This document shows, one piece after another, positions 50,778-59,999 of a DNA stretch of 64,000 bases. The position numbers were made by a program, and so were the translations under genes. The DNA is from Sandaracinaceae bacterium (GTDB lineage Bacteria > Myxococcota_A > Polyangia > Polyangiales > Houyiibacteriaceae), in assembly GCA_016706685.1 (NCBI GenBank), contig JADJJE010000004.1:355298-419297 (forward strand), written 5' to 3'. The notes under the pieces were generated by a model. It did not search any database, was not told the DNA's origin, and was given only the letters and a program-made list of their open reading frames with translations. Position 1 is the stretch's first letter; the number at the start of each line of letters is the position of its first letter.

Positions 50778-52167
50778 ATGGCGACCTCCAAGAAGCAGAC
50801 GACCAAGAAGGATCCACTCGAGCGTGAGCTCGCACAGCTGCGCGGCATACGTGCTCCCGTGGTGACGATGGAGCCGCTTGATGCGGCCGGATCCGACGAG
50901 CGGCTTCGCGCGGGGTGGCTGGCTCGGTGCCCCATGTTCGAGAAGGGACTTGACCGCGCGAGCGAGGGCGGGCGAGCGCTGTTCGCTCGCGCCAAGGCAT
51001 TCGCCGATTCGGGGATGCCCCTCGGTCCGCGGCCAGCGGACGAGCAAGCCGCGTTCTTCACCATCGCGGCCGGCGCCGCCATACAGAACGCGCCGCGCTG
51101 GCCCGACTTCATCGATCGCTGGCTCGCGAGCGGGGGGCTGGCTTACGCCATCGAGGTCGCACTGCAGCTCCCGGTCGCCCGACACCACTCGCCGAACACG
51201 GAGGTGGCGCTGCTCCCCGGGGTCACCGACCTCTACACGTATTGGGTGCTCGCTGCGCTGCGTCCGCACCTTTCTGCGCTCCCCGAAGACGAGCGAGCCG
51301 CCGTCCGCGCGAAAGTGGCGCCGCTCACGGCCACGAGCACGCCCGCCGCGCTCGCCGCGCTCGCGCTCCTCTTCAGCGATCCCGGGGTTCGCGAAGGAAG
51401 CCGTCACCCGCGCCGACGACGAACAGATCGACTACCGCGACCCGTGGCCCGTCGCGTTCTTGGACGTGGTGCTCGACGGGAACGACTTCGCGCACCTGCT
51501 CTCGCGCGGCGGCGCCAGTTTCCAGTTCTATGGCGCTGGCTACGTGCTCGGCGCGCGGGGCCGCGTGCCCGACACCGCCATCGCCGATGCCCTGATCCGG
51601 TTCTTTGCGGCAGCCATGGCGGAACCTCGCCGCATCCGCGACACCTACGCCACTCGCTTCGCGGCGGTCGCGTGCACCATCCCGGATCCGCGCCTCGCGT
51701 GGCTCTTCACCGAGCACGGCAAGCACAAGTGGCTCAAGAAGCACGCGCCGTTCTACTTCGCGCGCCATCCCGACGTGGCGCCCGAGAGGCCGAGTGACGA
51801 CGCGCTGTCGGCTCGCCTCGTCCCTTCGGAGCCGCGCAAACGCCCGTCCGGATACAGCCGAGCCGAGCTCGCGGCGCTGACGCCAGCCGAACGCGAGGCC
51901 AAGCTACTCGAATCGTTTTCGCGTTCGAACACGAACCTGCAGGTCGTCGGTCACCTGGGGGCCATGCTCGTGCTCGACGTCCTCGCGGATCATCCCATCC
52001 CAGCAGTCGCGGTGGCGCTCCACGAGCAGATTCACTCGCCCGACTTCTCGACGCAGATGCCGAAGCCCGGCTTCCACAAGGAGATCCGGGCCGACCTGGC
52101 GGCGCTCGCGAAGAAACACCCCGACATGGAGAAGGCCATCCTGGCGGCCAAGAAGGGCAAGAAGTAG
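50778..52167 (+). pseudogene. Unknown protein, single-base frameshift in an otherwise intact gene
   Basis: The first frame encodes a Lys-rich start and about 200 good residues (through LAALALLFSDPG), then becomes Arg-rich nonsense. The frame one base further encodes GFAKEAVTRADDEQIDYRDPWPVAFLDVVLDG and about 230 good residues ending AILAAKKGKK. They meet at the GGGG run 51384-51387; removing one G restores a 462-residue protein reading DPGFAKEAV. So one base was added in a G run, by mutation or by sequencing error. No known family was recognised. The sequence is helical and soluble with no signal peptide, so it could be a HEAT-like or other repeat protein. It follows the LysR gene by 19 bases. 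Confidence 0.75.
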
Positions 52168-52199
52168 CCACGGTGACGCTCGTGTTACCTCTGCGCACC

Positions 52200-52913
52200 A
52201 TGGACCAGCACCTCCTTCTGTCTCGTGTCGCTCGGCTCACGCTGGTAAGCATCGCACTCCTCCTGGGGTGCGCCCACGAGAGCGTACCTGCAGCCACGAC
52301 GCCACCGACTACCGAAGCGGAGCCCGAGACCACCGAGGCGGATACGGACACCACCGCGGTTGACGCGACGGACGAACCCGCTGCCACCGTGGCCGAGGTC
52401 GAGCCCGCGCCGACCCCGGAGCCTGTCGAGGAGCCCCCGCCGCCGGAGCCTGTCGACATGACCCCCGCAGCCGCCCCGGCGTTGTGCGCTTCGCTGGTGG
52501 AGCCCGGGACCCTTCGGCGCGCCGCGTTCAAGCGCGGCGGTGTCACGCTGCACAACGACTGGCGCGCGGATGTGCTCGAGTGCGCGTTCAGAGCCGAGAT
52601 CGGCGTGGAGGTCTCCGCCTACCTCGTGCTCCGCTCGGCGAGCGCGGCGCCGTTCGCCCCCGCACCGCAGGTACTCGGCTCGTCGTACGACATCCCGGGC
52701 ATGAGCGTGTCCTATCGGCTCGGCCCGATCGAGCGGACCTCCACGGGCATTCGCATTCGCGTGACGGACACGGAGACCATCTACCCGGACACCGGCTACC
52801 CCGGCTCCGGTCGCGCCGACGTGACCCGCTCGCAGCTCGTCGTCACGTGCACGTTGGACGCGGAGTTCGGTGCGTACGACTGCGAGCGTGAGGAGGCGCT
52901 GAACGGGGCCTGA
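52200..52913 (+). CDS. Lipoprotein of unknown function with Thr/Glu/Pro-rich linker
   Basis: A 237-residue lipoprotein (lipobox IALLLGC). A long low-complexity linker of Thr, Glu, Pro and Ala (about 30-95) tethers a C-terminal beta-rich domain with three cysteines (ALCASLV, VLECAF, VTCTLDAEFGAYDCE). No family recognised. ATG at 52200 gives a compact signal peptide; a GTG at 52173 is in frame. Confidence 0.7.
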   Translation: MDQHLLLSRVARLTLVSIALLLGCAHESVPAATTPPTTEAEPETTEADTDTTAVDATDEPAATVAEVEPAPTPEPVEEPPPPEPVDMTPAAAPALCASLVEPGTLRRAAFKRGGVTLHNDWRADVLECAFRAEIGVEVSAYLVLRSASAAPFAPAPQVLGSSYDIPGMSVSYRLGPIERTSTGIRIRVTDTETIYPDTGYPGSGRADVTRSQLVVTCTLDAEFGAYDCEREEALNGA

Positions 52914-52967
52914 CAGCCGCAAGCGGCCGTGTGGCGAACCCCGCCCGCTGCATCTCCCCCGCCGCAG

Positions 52968-52985
52968 GAATAAGGCTCGAATAAG
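52968..52985 (+). repeat. Direct repeat GAATAAG, 11-base period
   Basis: GAATAAG occurs at 52968-52974 and 52979-52985, exactly one helical turn apart, in an AT-rich spot within GC-rich DNA just upstream of the gene at 53020. Paired direct repeats at 11 bases are typical for OmpR/PhoB-type response regulators, but no regulator is assigned. Confidence 0.3.
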
Positions 52986-53019
52986 ACCTGCATGGCACGC
53001 GGGCACCTACCTTCGCGTC

Positions 53020-54555
53020 ATGAGCGACCTCGAACCCTCCGTGCGCGAAGCGGCGAACCGATACCTACGAACGGGTGAGCACGTCCAGGGCGTGGGGGCG
53101 GTGTCACGCGCCGTCCCAGCGCTGGCGGCCTCCGTGAGCCTGCTTCGTTCCATCTACCTGGAGCACTTCCTGGTGGTGGCGACCAACGAGCGCCTGCTCT
53201 TCTTTCCGACGAACGTCGGATTGCTCGGCGGCGTGAGCGCGCCCACCAAGGCTCCCTTTGCGCTGCCGTACACGGACCTCGCGCGCCTCGAACCCTGCAG
53301 AACACTGGTGATCGGCGCCTCAGCCATGCGCTTCACGCTTCGTGCAGGCCTCCAGCACGAGTTCACCTACCGTGCGACGGTGCCCAACCTCGCGTCGCAC
53401 GCAGCCTTCGGGGCGGGCTTCCCAGGGTGGCTGGCTCCGCTGATCGAGAGCGGCGCGTTCGCTGCTCGAGGCGCCGCAGACCCTGCCTCGACCCCCGCGT
53501 TGGCAGCGCTGCCGGGGCGTCCGATGGTCGGCGCGTGGCTGTTGTTGCTCGCTGGCGGCTTTGCGCTCTTCGCAGGCCTGATGATGTCGCTCATGGCGGT
53601 GGCGAGCGGCTTGACCGAAGGCCTGCTCGCCATGCTTCCAGTTCTGCTCCTCGGAGCGGCCGCCATGGCGGGTGGGATGCACCTGCGTCGTCAGCGCGCG
53701 GCCCAGCTGGGCGAGACCGTGGTCCCGCTGGCGGAGCTCTTTCGGCAGAACAAGAAGGTCTATGTGCGTCGGGCGCTCATGGTCGGCCTGCCGCTCTCGT
53801 TTCTCTGCATCGTCGGGATGATCGTGTCCTTCGTTCAAGCCAGGAACCGCGCCCAGTCCGACGCGGACTTCGCCGACCTGCGGGCAGCAGGCGAGGCCAG
53901 GGTCGCCGCCGCCCAGGCCCAGGTCGCTGCACAACCCGCGCTGAGCGCCACGGCGCCGGCAGCCGCCCAGGATCTCCCATCCGAGATCCCGATCACCGGC
54001 ACACTGCTGACCGAGGCGAGCGCCCGCACGCGGCTGGAGGGCTTCGGGTTTCGAGTGACCGCCGCGCCTGCTCCTACGACGCCAGGGCGCGCCTGGTCCT
54101 TGGTGGCGACGGGCAGCGCGGGGCAGGTGCTCACGTACACGGCTCTGACGACCGCACCTTCCCAGGACCAAGCGGGCGCGGTGTTCACGCGCAGTCGGCG
54201 CGCCGACGGTGTGGTGCTCGTGAGTGGCCCCGACGCAGCGTTGCGCAGCCGCATCGCCCAGCGGGTGGGCGCCGATGCACAAGCGTGCCTGGGCTTTGGG
54301 AATGAGCGTTGCTGGGCGGAGCTCGGCGGCACCGCAGGGACCGTGCTCGCCGCGGGCATGCCGCTTCAGATCGGCGCTGCGAGGTACCAAGTCACATGGG
54401 ACGTGAAGCCGACGTCCACCTCCTGCGCCACCAACGAGACGGGCATGCTGTGTGTCGCGGTAGACCTCAGTGGCGCCTCGATGGACAGCTACGCACGGAT
54501 GCAGAACCAGAACCCCTGGACTCGCTGGGCGTTGAGCGCGCTCTCACACCCCTGA
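53020..54555 (+). CDS. Membrane protein of unknown function with PH-like N-terminus
   Basis: A 511-residue protein. The N-terminal 130 residues (LEHFLVVATNERLLFFPTN, then RFTLRAGLQHEFTY) resemble a bacterial PH-like domain. Three membrane segments follow (about 170-190, 200-222 and 252-275), with a helical Ala-rich stretch. The C-terminal part (about 320-511) is soluble, probably periplasmic, and contains two late cysteine pairs. No family recognised. It lies downstream of an unusual direct repeat. Confidence 0.65.
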   Translation: MSDLEPSVREAANRYLRTGEHVQGVGAVSRAVPALAASVSLLRSIYLEHFLVVATNERLLFFPTNVGLLGGVSAPTKAPFALPYTDLARLEPCRTLVIGASAMRFTLRAGLQHEFTYRATVPNLASHAAFGAGFPGWLAPLIESGAFAARGAADPASTPALAALPGRPMVGAWLLLLAGGFALFAGLMMSLMAVASGLTEGLLAMLPVLLLGAAAMAGGMHLRRQRAAQLGETVVPLAELFRQNKKVYVRRALMVGLPLSFLCIVGMIVSFVQARNRAQSDADFADLRAAGEARVAAAQAQVAAQPALSATAPAAAQDLPSEIPITGTLLTEASARTRLEGFGFRVTAAPAPTTPGRAWSLVATGSAGQVLTYTALTTAPSQDQAGAVFTRSRRADGVVLVSGPDAALRSRIAQRVGADAQACLGFGNERCWAELGGTAGTVLAAGMPLQIGAARYQVTWDVKPTSTSCATNETGMLCVAVDLSGASMDSYARMQNQNPWTRWALSALSHP

Positions 54556-54569
54556 GCTGCCGCTCCGGC

Positions 54570-54709
54570 ATGACCGAGCCGCGCGAAAGACGTTCGCGGT
54601 GTGCGTTGTGCTCGCTCACGAATGTCCGCTGAACGGGGGTCCGTTCGCGCACAGCCCGGCCGAGGTCGAAGCGCTCATCGCCAGCGCGGGCTTCACCGCA
54701 CCGGCCTAG
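54570..54709 (+). pseudogene. Possible methyltransferase C-terminal remnant
   Basis: One frame reads KTFAVCVVLAHECPLNGGPF and then AHSPAEVEALIASAGF before a TAG at 54707-54709. The second block has the typical ending of a class I SAM-dependent methyltransferase (HSPEEVxALLxxAGF). No start, no SAM-binding motif and no upstream homologous sequence are present, so only a tail of about 35-40 codons remains. The 5' limit is approximate. Confidence 0.4.
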
Positions 54710-54767
54710 AGAGCGCGAATGCCCCGATCCCGGACGCTTGCCGCTGAGCCAACCGCGATGCCCGAGG

Positions 54768-55631
54768 TCAGGCGAGCAGCACGATGCGCGCCTCGAACGT
54801 TTCGTTCGCACACGTCAACGCCAGAGCACGCGTACGGGCGCCATCGAGGATGACCAAGCGACCATGGCCCGCCTTCGCCCACACGCGCGCGAGCACCGCT
54901 GGCGTCTCCGCGTAGACCGCCAGGCTGGCGACGTACGGCGCACCCCCGAGCGATACTTCGTACGGCCCCAGCTCACCCGGCATCCGATGGTCGTCGAGTG
55001 CGGGAGCGGTGGTGCGCCAGCGCTCGAACGCATCGGCGAACCAGGTGTCGCGACGCTGAGGAGGCGAGGACGCTGGGAGCGTCGTGAACACGGGCGCGAG
55101 GAAGAGCTCGTCGGTCCGCAGAGAGATTCGGGCGGGGGGATGCGCAACACGGAGGAGCCCGGCAACATCGGATAGCGCCGAATCCAGCCGCTCGCGGTCC
55201 GCACGGAGCGCCAGGACATCCGTGGTTCGATGAGCGAGCGCCAGCAAGTCCGGGATGCCAACGACCCCCAAGACCATCACCAGTCGGCTTCCGTCCTCGG
55301 AGAGCAGCAACGCCATGTCCACATGCGTCGCCCACACGCGCGCCAACCAGCGGGGGTCGGATCCCGGCGCGATGTACATCCACTCGGCGCTAGGCTGGTC
55401 GAACATTGCGTAGTAGCGCTCGGAGGGCCCGAGCGTCTCCAGTTGCTCGTTCAGCCAGGCCGCGCGGGCGTCGTCGGACCTCACGCGTGGGAGGCGCGAC
55501 GTCACCGAGTCGCCGTAGAAGACGTAGAGCTCCGCCAGGAGTGTGGGAGCCGCGACACCGCCGGGTGCCAACGGAGCGGCCTCCAGTACCGGCACGCCAG
55601 CGTTCGCGAGGGCACGGAGCGAGGGCGTCAT
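54768..55631 (-). CDS. Unknown soluble protein
   Basis: A 287-residue protein with no signal peptide or membrane segment. Distinctive blocks are LYVFYGDSVTSRLPRVRSDDARAAWL, WLARVWATHVDMALLLSEDGSRLVMVLGV and LVILDGARTRALALTC. Good codon bias supports a real gene, but no family was recognised. ATG at 55631 (MTPSLRAL) is chosen; the frame is open a further 51 bases. Confidence 0.55.
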   Translation of the reverse strand: MTPSLRALANAGVPVLEAAPLAPGGVAAPTLLAELYVFYGDSVTSRLPRVRSDDARAAWLNEQLETLGPSERYYAMFDQPSAEWMYIAPGSDPRWLARVWATHVDMALLLSEDGSRLVMVLGVVGIPDLLALAHRTTDVLALRADRERLDSALSDVAGLLRVAHPPARISLRTDELFLAPVFTTLPASSPPQRRDTWFADAFERWRTTAPALDDHRMPGELGPYEVSLGGAPYVASLAVYAETPAVLARVWAKAGHGRLVILDGARTRALALTCANETFEARIVLLA

Positions 55632-55671
55632 GGCTGGGTGGTAGCCACCCGAGGGATGGACCGTCAAGCGC

Positions 55672-55957
55672 TCAGGGGGCACGAATCGCCGGCCCCGAAG
55701 GCGACGCCGCGACCCAGTCGCATCCCTCCGTCTCCACGCACTGTACCAGCGCGAGCGACGCGCACGGGGTCACGGTCCCGACGCACTGCGGCTCGGCCTC
55801 GCACGTGGTGCCGTTGCATTCGAAGGTGGTGCCGCCGCCGCTCGTGTCGAAGTAGCAGTCCGTGTTGGAGGTGCATGGATCGCCCTCCATCCCGGGGTGA
55901 CAGAGGTCGGCTGGCCCACACGCGAACTGGCAGTCGGCGCGACCATGCTCACGTGAT
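55672..55957 (-). pseudogene. C-terminal remnant of a Cys-rich secreted protein
   Basis: An open frame reads DCQFACGPADLCHPGMEGDPCTSNTDC, then ECNGTTC and CVGTVTPCASLALVQCVETEGCDW before the stop, a Cys-rich pattern like Myxococcota surface proteins. There is no start codon or signal peptide before the adjoining plus-strand cyclase gene at 55970; the upstream part of the frame is antisense to that gene. It appears to be the 3' end of a gene whose front was lost, perhaps by the rearrangement that placed the cyclase gene here. Confidence 0.5.
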
Positions 55958-55969
55958 AGCGTCGCATTC

Positions 55970-58900
55970 GTGGCGAAAGCGACTCCTCGAGCCGACCCGC
56001 GGGACATCGTCAGTTTCCTCCCGGCGGCGCTCGCGCACTGGATGGAGGAGACGCGTTCCCAGCCTCTCGAGCCGGAGATGCGGGTCCGTCGGGTCGCGGT
56101 CCTCTTCGGGGACATCGCGGGCTTTACGAAGCTGGGCGAGAAGCTGGCCGCTCAGGGAAATCGCGGCGCCGAGGAGCTCTCGCGCGTACTCGAGGCCTAC
56201 CTCGGGCGGCTGGTCAGCATCGTGGCCCTCCACGGGGGCGAGATCGTGCGATTCGCGGGGGATGCGCCCATCGTGCTGTGGTCGGGCGACGATTCGCTCG
56301 AAGCAGCCACCCGCCGCGCGGCCCAGTGCGCGCTCGACCTGCAGGCCCAGCTGCACGACCATGTCGTGACCGAGGGTTCAGCGCTCGGGCTCCGGATTGG
56401 TGTTTCCGCCGGCACCGTCACCGAAGCCATCGTCGGAGGCGGACAGGGCCGCTGGGAGTACGTGGTTCTCGGCAGGCCCATCGTGGAGGCGGGCGCAGCC
56501 CAGTCGGGTGCCGCCCTCGGACAGGTGGTGGCCACCGCGGCCGCGTGGCAGTGGCTCGAGGCTTCCTGCCAGCGCGAGCAGGCCCGTGTCTTGGCCGTTC
56601 GCGACCCTCTCCCACTCGAACCTCTGATCTATCCCCAGCTCTCCCCGGAAGCGACACGACGCGCGGCCGCTTTTGTCTCGCGCGCGCTGACCGCCCGCCT
56701 CGAGGCGGGTCACGCCGACTGGCTGCCAGAGCTCCGACGCGTCAGCGTCCTCTTCGTGTCGCTCGAGGGGCTCGACGAAAGCGGGCCGGACGCGCTGGAC
56801 CGGCTGCAGGCCGCGACCCGCGTGCTGCAGGCGGCCGTCTACCAGTTGGACGGGAGCGTCAACCAGTTCCTCGTGGACGACAAGGGCACGGTGCTGTTGG
56901 CGGTGTGGGGCGTGCCCACGCGGACGCATGAGGACGATCCGGCCAGAGCCGTCCTGGCTGGCCGCCAGATCCTGGCCGGGCTGCGCTCCCTGGGCATGAA
57001 GGCCTCCGCTGGTGTATCGACCGGGCGCGTGTTCTGTGGCTTCCGGGGAGGCGCGGCGCGGCGCGACTATGCGGTGATGGGCGCGACCGTGAACCTCGCC
57101 GCACGGCTCATGGGGCTCGGGGACGGGTCGGTCATGACCGATGAGACGACCGCCAACGCGGCTGCGTCCCGGCTCGCCTTCGAGGCCCTCCCGGCGAAGC
57201 AGATCAAAGGCAAGCATCAGCCGGTGATTCCCTATCGCGCGCTGACCACGGTCGTCCGCGCGGAGGTGCACCCGGCGACGCCGGTCTTCGGCCGGCGGGC
57301 GGAGCAGGAGATCCTGAACCGGGCCCTCTTCGGGCTTACCCAGCGACGCGGGTCCGTCGTCGTGCTGGAAGGGGAGGCCGGCATCGGCAAGTCGTGCCTC
57401 ACGCTGGCGTTCGAGCGCGACGCGCGGGCGCAGGGCGTCCAGATCCTCCACGGCGCCACCGACGGGATGGAGCATGCCACCCCGTATTTTGCATGGCGGG
57501 CGGTTGTGGCCGGGCTGTTCGGGCTCGCGGATACCGACGAACTGCCGCGCCGGCGTGAGGTGGTCCTGCAGCGACTGCAGCAGGAGCCGGCGTGGACGCC
57601 GCTCGCGGCCTTCCTGAATCCATTCCTCGGGACGGACTTCGCGGATTCCGAGCTCACGGCGAGCATGCAATCGGAGGGACGATCCCAGGGTACCCAGAAC
57701 CTGGTCTTGGGGCTGCTGCTGAAGGCTTCGGCCGCGCGGCCGACGCTCCTGATCGTCGACGACCTGCACAGGCTCGACTCGAGCTCGTGGGAGCTCTTGC
57801 GCCTGCTCGTGGTCGACGGCCTGCCCCTGCTGCTGCTGGTGACCACGCGGCCTCTCGCGCAAGGTCCCAACACCGCGTACGAGGTGCTCGTGCGCGCAGC
57901 GGGGACGGGACACCTGGTCCTCGGGCCCTTGTCGCCGGACGGAACGTTCGAGCTCGTGTGCCACCGCCTCGGGGTTCGCCGGCTCTCCCCGCCCATCGAG
58001 CGCTTTCTCACCGAGAAGGCCGAGGGACACCCGTTCTTCAGCGAAGAGATTGCCTGCGTCCTGCGCGACACTGGGCTCCTCGTCATCGAAGGCGACGAGG
58101 CCCAGCTCGCGCCGCACGCAGGGGATCTCTTCGCCCTCGGGCTGCCATCGACTCTGGAAGGGATCATCGGCAGCCGCATCGACCGGCTGACGCAGGCGCA
58201 GCAGCTCACCCTCAAGGCGGCGAGCGTGATCGGCCGTGCCTTCACCCACTTCCTGCTACGGGCCGTGCATCCCATCGCAGGGGAGCGGGCCCTCCTGCCG
58301 CGCCAGCTCGAGACACTGACGCAGCTCGATCTCACCCTGCTCGACCCGGGCGTCGGGGATGCAGACGCGTATCTCTTCAAGCACGTCGTCACCCAGGAGA
58401 CGGCGTACAACCTGCTCCTCTTCGCGCAGCGCCGGCAGCTCCACCAGGTGATCGCGGAGTGGTACGAGCGGAACTTCGCGGGCGATCTGACGCCGTATCG
58501 GGGGCTGCTGGCCCACCACTGGGTGCGCGCGGAGGTGCCGGCGAAGGCGATGGACGCGCTCGAGAAGGCGGGGGAGCAGGCGCTGCAGTCTCACGCCAAC
58601 TCGGAGGCCGCCGACTTCTTCGCGCAGGCGCTGCACATCGGGTCGACAGAGCACGTGCCCATGCCCCGGCGCGCGCACTGGGAACTGCTGAGGTGCGAGG
58701 CACTGTACAAGACCGGCCGTTTCGAGGAATCCCTGGTCGGGGCCCGTCATGTGTCGGCCCTCCTGGGTCACCCCGTGCCGGAGACGCCGCTCCGGCGAGT
58801 GACCGGGACACTGAAGGCGCTGGCCAGGGTGCTCGTGCGCCGCCAGGCCCCGCGAATGCCGATCGTCCGCTCGGACAGCGGGGATCAGAGGCTGCTCGAG

Positions 58901-59998
58901 GCGGCCCAGGCGCACGGCATCGTGATCAGCGTGTCGTTCTGGGCGGCGGACGCCCTGACCATGACGTACGCCACCATCACATGCGTGGATCTGGCGGAGC
59001 GCTTCGGCCCCTGCAGCGTTCTGGTCCGCGGGTATGCGGGGATGGCGCTCGTGCTGGGTGTTGTCCCCTTGCACAGCCTGGCGCGTGCGTACGCAGCCAA
59101 GGCGGTTGCGCTGGGAGAGGCGATTGGTGACGCGGACAGTCTCGCTTTTGCGCGCTTCCTCTGCGGGCTCTATCTGAGCGGGGCAGGGCGTCTCGATGAG
59201 GCGGCGGCCCAGGTGAAGCTCGCCTTCGAGGACTACGAGCGGCTCGGAGACGGGAGGCGGTTCGAAGACGCTTCGAACGTGTACTCGTCCGTCCTCTACT
59301 ACCAAGGCCATTGGTCCATGGCGACGACTGTGGCCGAAGAGGGGCACCGGTCCGCGAAGCGTCGAGGGGACCCCCAGAGCATCGTTGCACCCCTCATTCT
59401 GACCGCGATCATGCTGGCCCGACGGGGCGACCACGAGGGGGCGCTGAGGGCTTTCCTCCGGATCCCGCTGGCGCCCGGGGATCATGTGAGCCGCATCGAC
59501 GTCCAGGGCGAGATCGCCTTGCTCTACGTTCAGCTGGGGCGCTTCGATGACGCGCGGGTGGCGGCGGAGGAGGTGGCCGGCCTCCTCTCCGGCCGGCGTC
59601 CGGCGACCGTGGGCGTGCTCGTCGGGACACTCGCCTTTGCCGAGGCCTGCCGGGAGCTCTGGGTGCGGGCGGTCAAGCTCGGACTGCCCGAGGCACCCTC
59701 CCTCCAGCGGGCCGCCTGGAGCGCCGTCGGGTCGCTCGCTGTGCTCGCCAAGGTATTTCCTCTCGCGGAGGCTGGCGCCCAGCTCAAGCGCGGGGCCTTC
59801 GAGCTCGTGCGGGGGCGGCTGCGGCGGGCGCGCTTCGAGTTCACCCGCGCGCTCGAGAACGCACGCGGGATGGGGATGGTCATTCACATCCTGGAGGCCC
59901 ATGAGCGCCTGTGCGCCGTGACGGACGGCGCTGAGCAGGGGGAGCACGCACGAAAGGCCGCCTCGCTGCGGAAGCAAATGCTGGCGGGCCCGGGCTGA
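55970..59998 (+). CDS. Tandem class III adenylyl cyclase-AAA ATPase-TPR protein, soluble adenylyl cyclase-like
   Basis: A 1342-residue cytoplasmic signal protein with the domain order of mammalian soluble adenylyl cyclase (ADCY10): C1, C2, NTPase, TPR. C1 (about 40-200) has both metal Asp residues, D48 in VLFGDIAGFTKL and D98 in IVRFAGDAPIVLW, but loses the Asn/Arg catalytic pair. C2 (about 255-430) lacks the first Asp (VLFVSLEG) but has K305 in FLVDDKGTVLLAVWG and the pair N375/R379 in MGATVNLAARLM. One complete active site can therefore form at the C1/C2 interface. The base-selecting Thr is Ala368. The AAA ATPase has FGRRAEQEIL, Walker A GEAGIGKS (468-475) and TLLIVDDLHRLDSSSWELL. Helical TPR-type repeats fill the C-terminal 550 residues. 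Start GTG at 55970. cAMP is the likely product. Confidence 0.9.
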   Translation: MAKATPRADPRDIVSFLPAALAHWMEETRSQPLEPEMRVRRVAVLFGDIAGFTKLGEKLAAQGNRGAEELSRVLEAYLGRLVSIVALHGGEIVRFAGDAPIVLWSGDDSLEAATRRAAQCALDLQAQLHDHVVTEGSALGLRIGVSAGTVTEAIVGGGQGRWEYVVLGRPIVEAGAAQSGAALGQVVATAAAWQWLEASCQREQARVLAVRDPLPLEPLIYPQLSPEATRRAAAFVSRALTARLEAGHADWLPELRRVSVLFVSLEGLDESGPDALDRLQAATRVLQAAVYQLDGSVNQFLVDDKGTVLLAVWGVPTRTHEDDPARAVLAGRQILAGLRSLGMKASAGVSTGRVFCGFRGGAARRDYAVMGATVNLAARLMGLGDGSVMTDETTANAAASRLAFEALPAKQIKGKHQPVIPYRALTTVVRAEVHPATPVFGRRAEQEILNRALFGLTQRRGSVVVLEGEAGIGKSCLTLAFERDARAQGVQILHGATDGMEHATPYFAWRAVVAGLFGLADTDELPRRREVVLQRLQQEPAWTPLAAFLNPFLGTDFADSELTASMQSEGRSQGTQNLVLGLLLKASAARPTLLIVDDLHRLDSSSWELLRLLVVDGLPLLLLVTTRPLAQGPNTAYEVLVRAAGTGHLVLGPLSPDGTFELVCHRLGVRRLSPPIERFLTEKAEGHPFFSEEIACVLRDTGLLVIEGDEAQLAPHAGDLFALGLPSTLEGIIGSRIDRLTQAQQLTLKAASVIGRAFTHFLLRAVHPIAGERALLPRQLETLTQLDLTLLDPGVGDADAYLFKHVVTQETAYNLLLFAQRRQLHQVIAEWYERNFAGDLTPYRGLLAHHWVRAEVPAKAMDALEKAGEQALQSHANSEAADFFAQALHIGSTEHVPMPRRAHWELLRCEALYKTGRFEESLVGARHVSALLGHPVPETPLRRVTGTLKALARVLVRRQAPRMPIVRSDSGDQRLLEAAQAHGIVISVSFWAADALTMTYATITCVDLAERFGPCSVLVRGYAGMALVLGVVPLHSLARAYAAKAVALGEAIGDADSLAFARFLCGLYLSGAGRLDEAAAQVKLAFEDYERLGDGRRFEDASNVYSSVLYYQGHWSMATTVAEEGHRSAKRRGDPQSIVAPLILTAIMLARRGDHEGALRAFLRIPLAPGDHVSRIDVQGEIALLYVQLGRFDDARVAAEEVAGLLSGRRPATVGVLVGTLAFAEACRELWVRAVKLGLPEAPSLQRAAWSAVGSLAVLAKVFPLAEAGAQLKRGAFELVRGRLRRARFEFTRALENARGMGMVIHILEAHERLCAVTDGAEQGEHARKAASLRKQMLAGPG

Positions 59999-59999
59999 G

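Noticed and set aside
52914..52930. GCCG-CAAG-CGGC hairpin as an intrinsic terminator after the lipoprotein gene
   Set aside because: Only a four-base stem and no following T tract.
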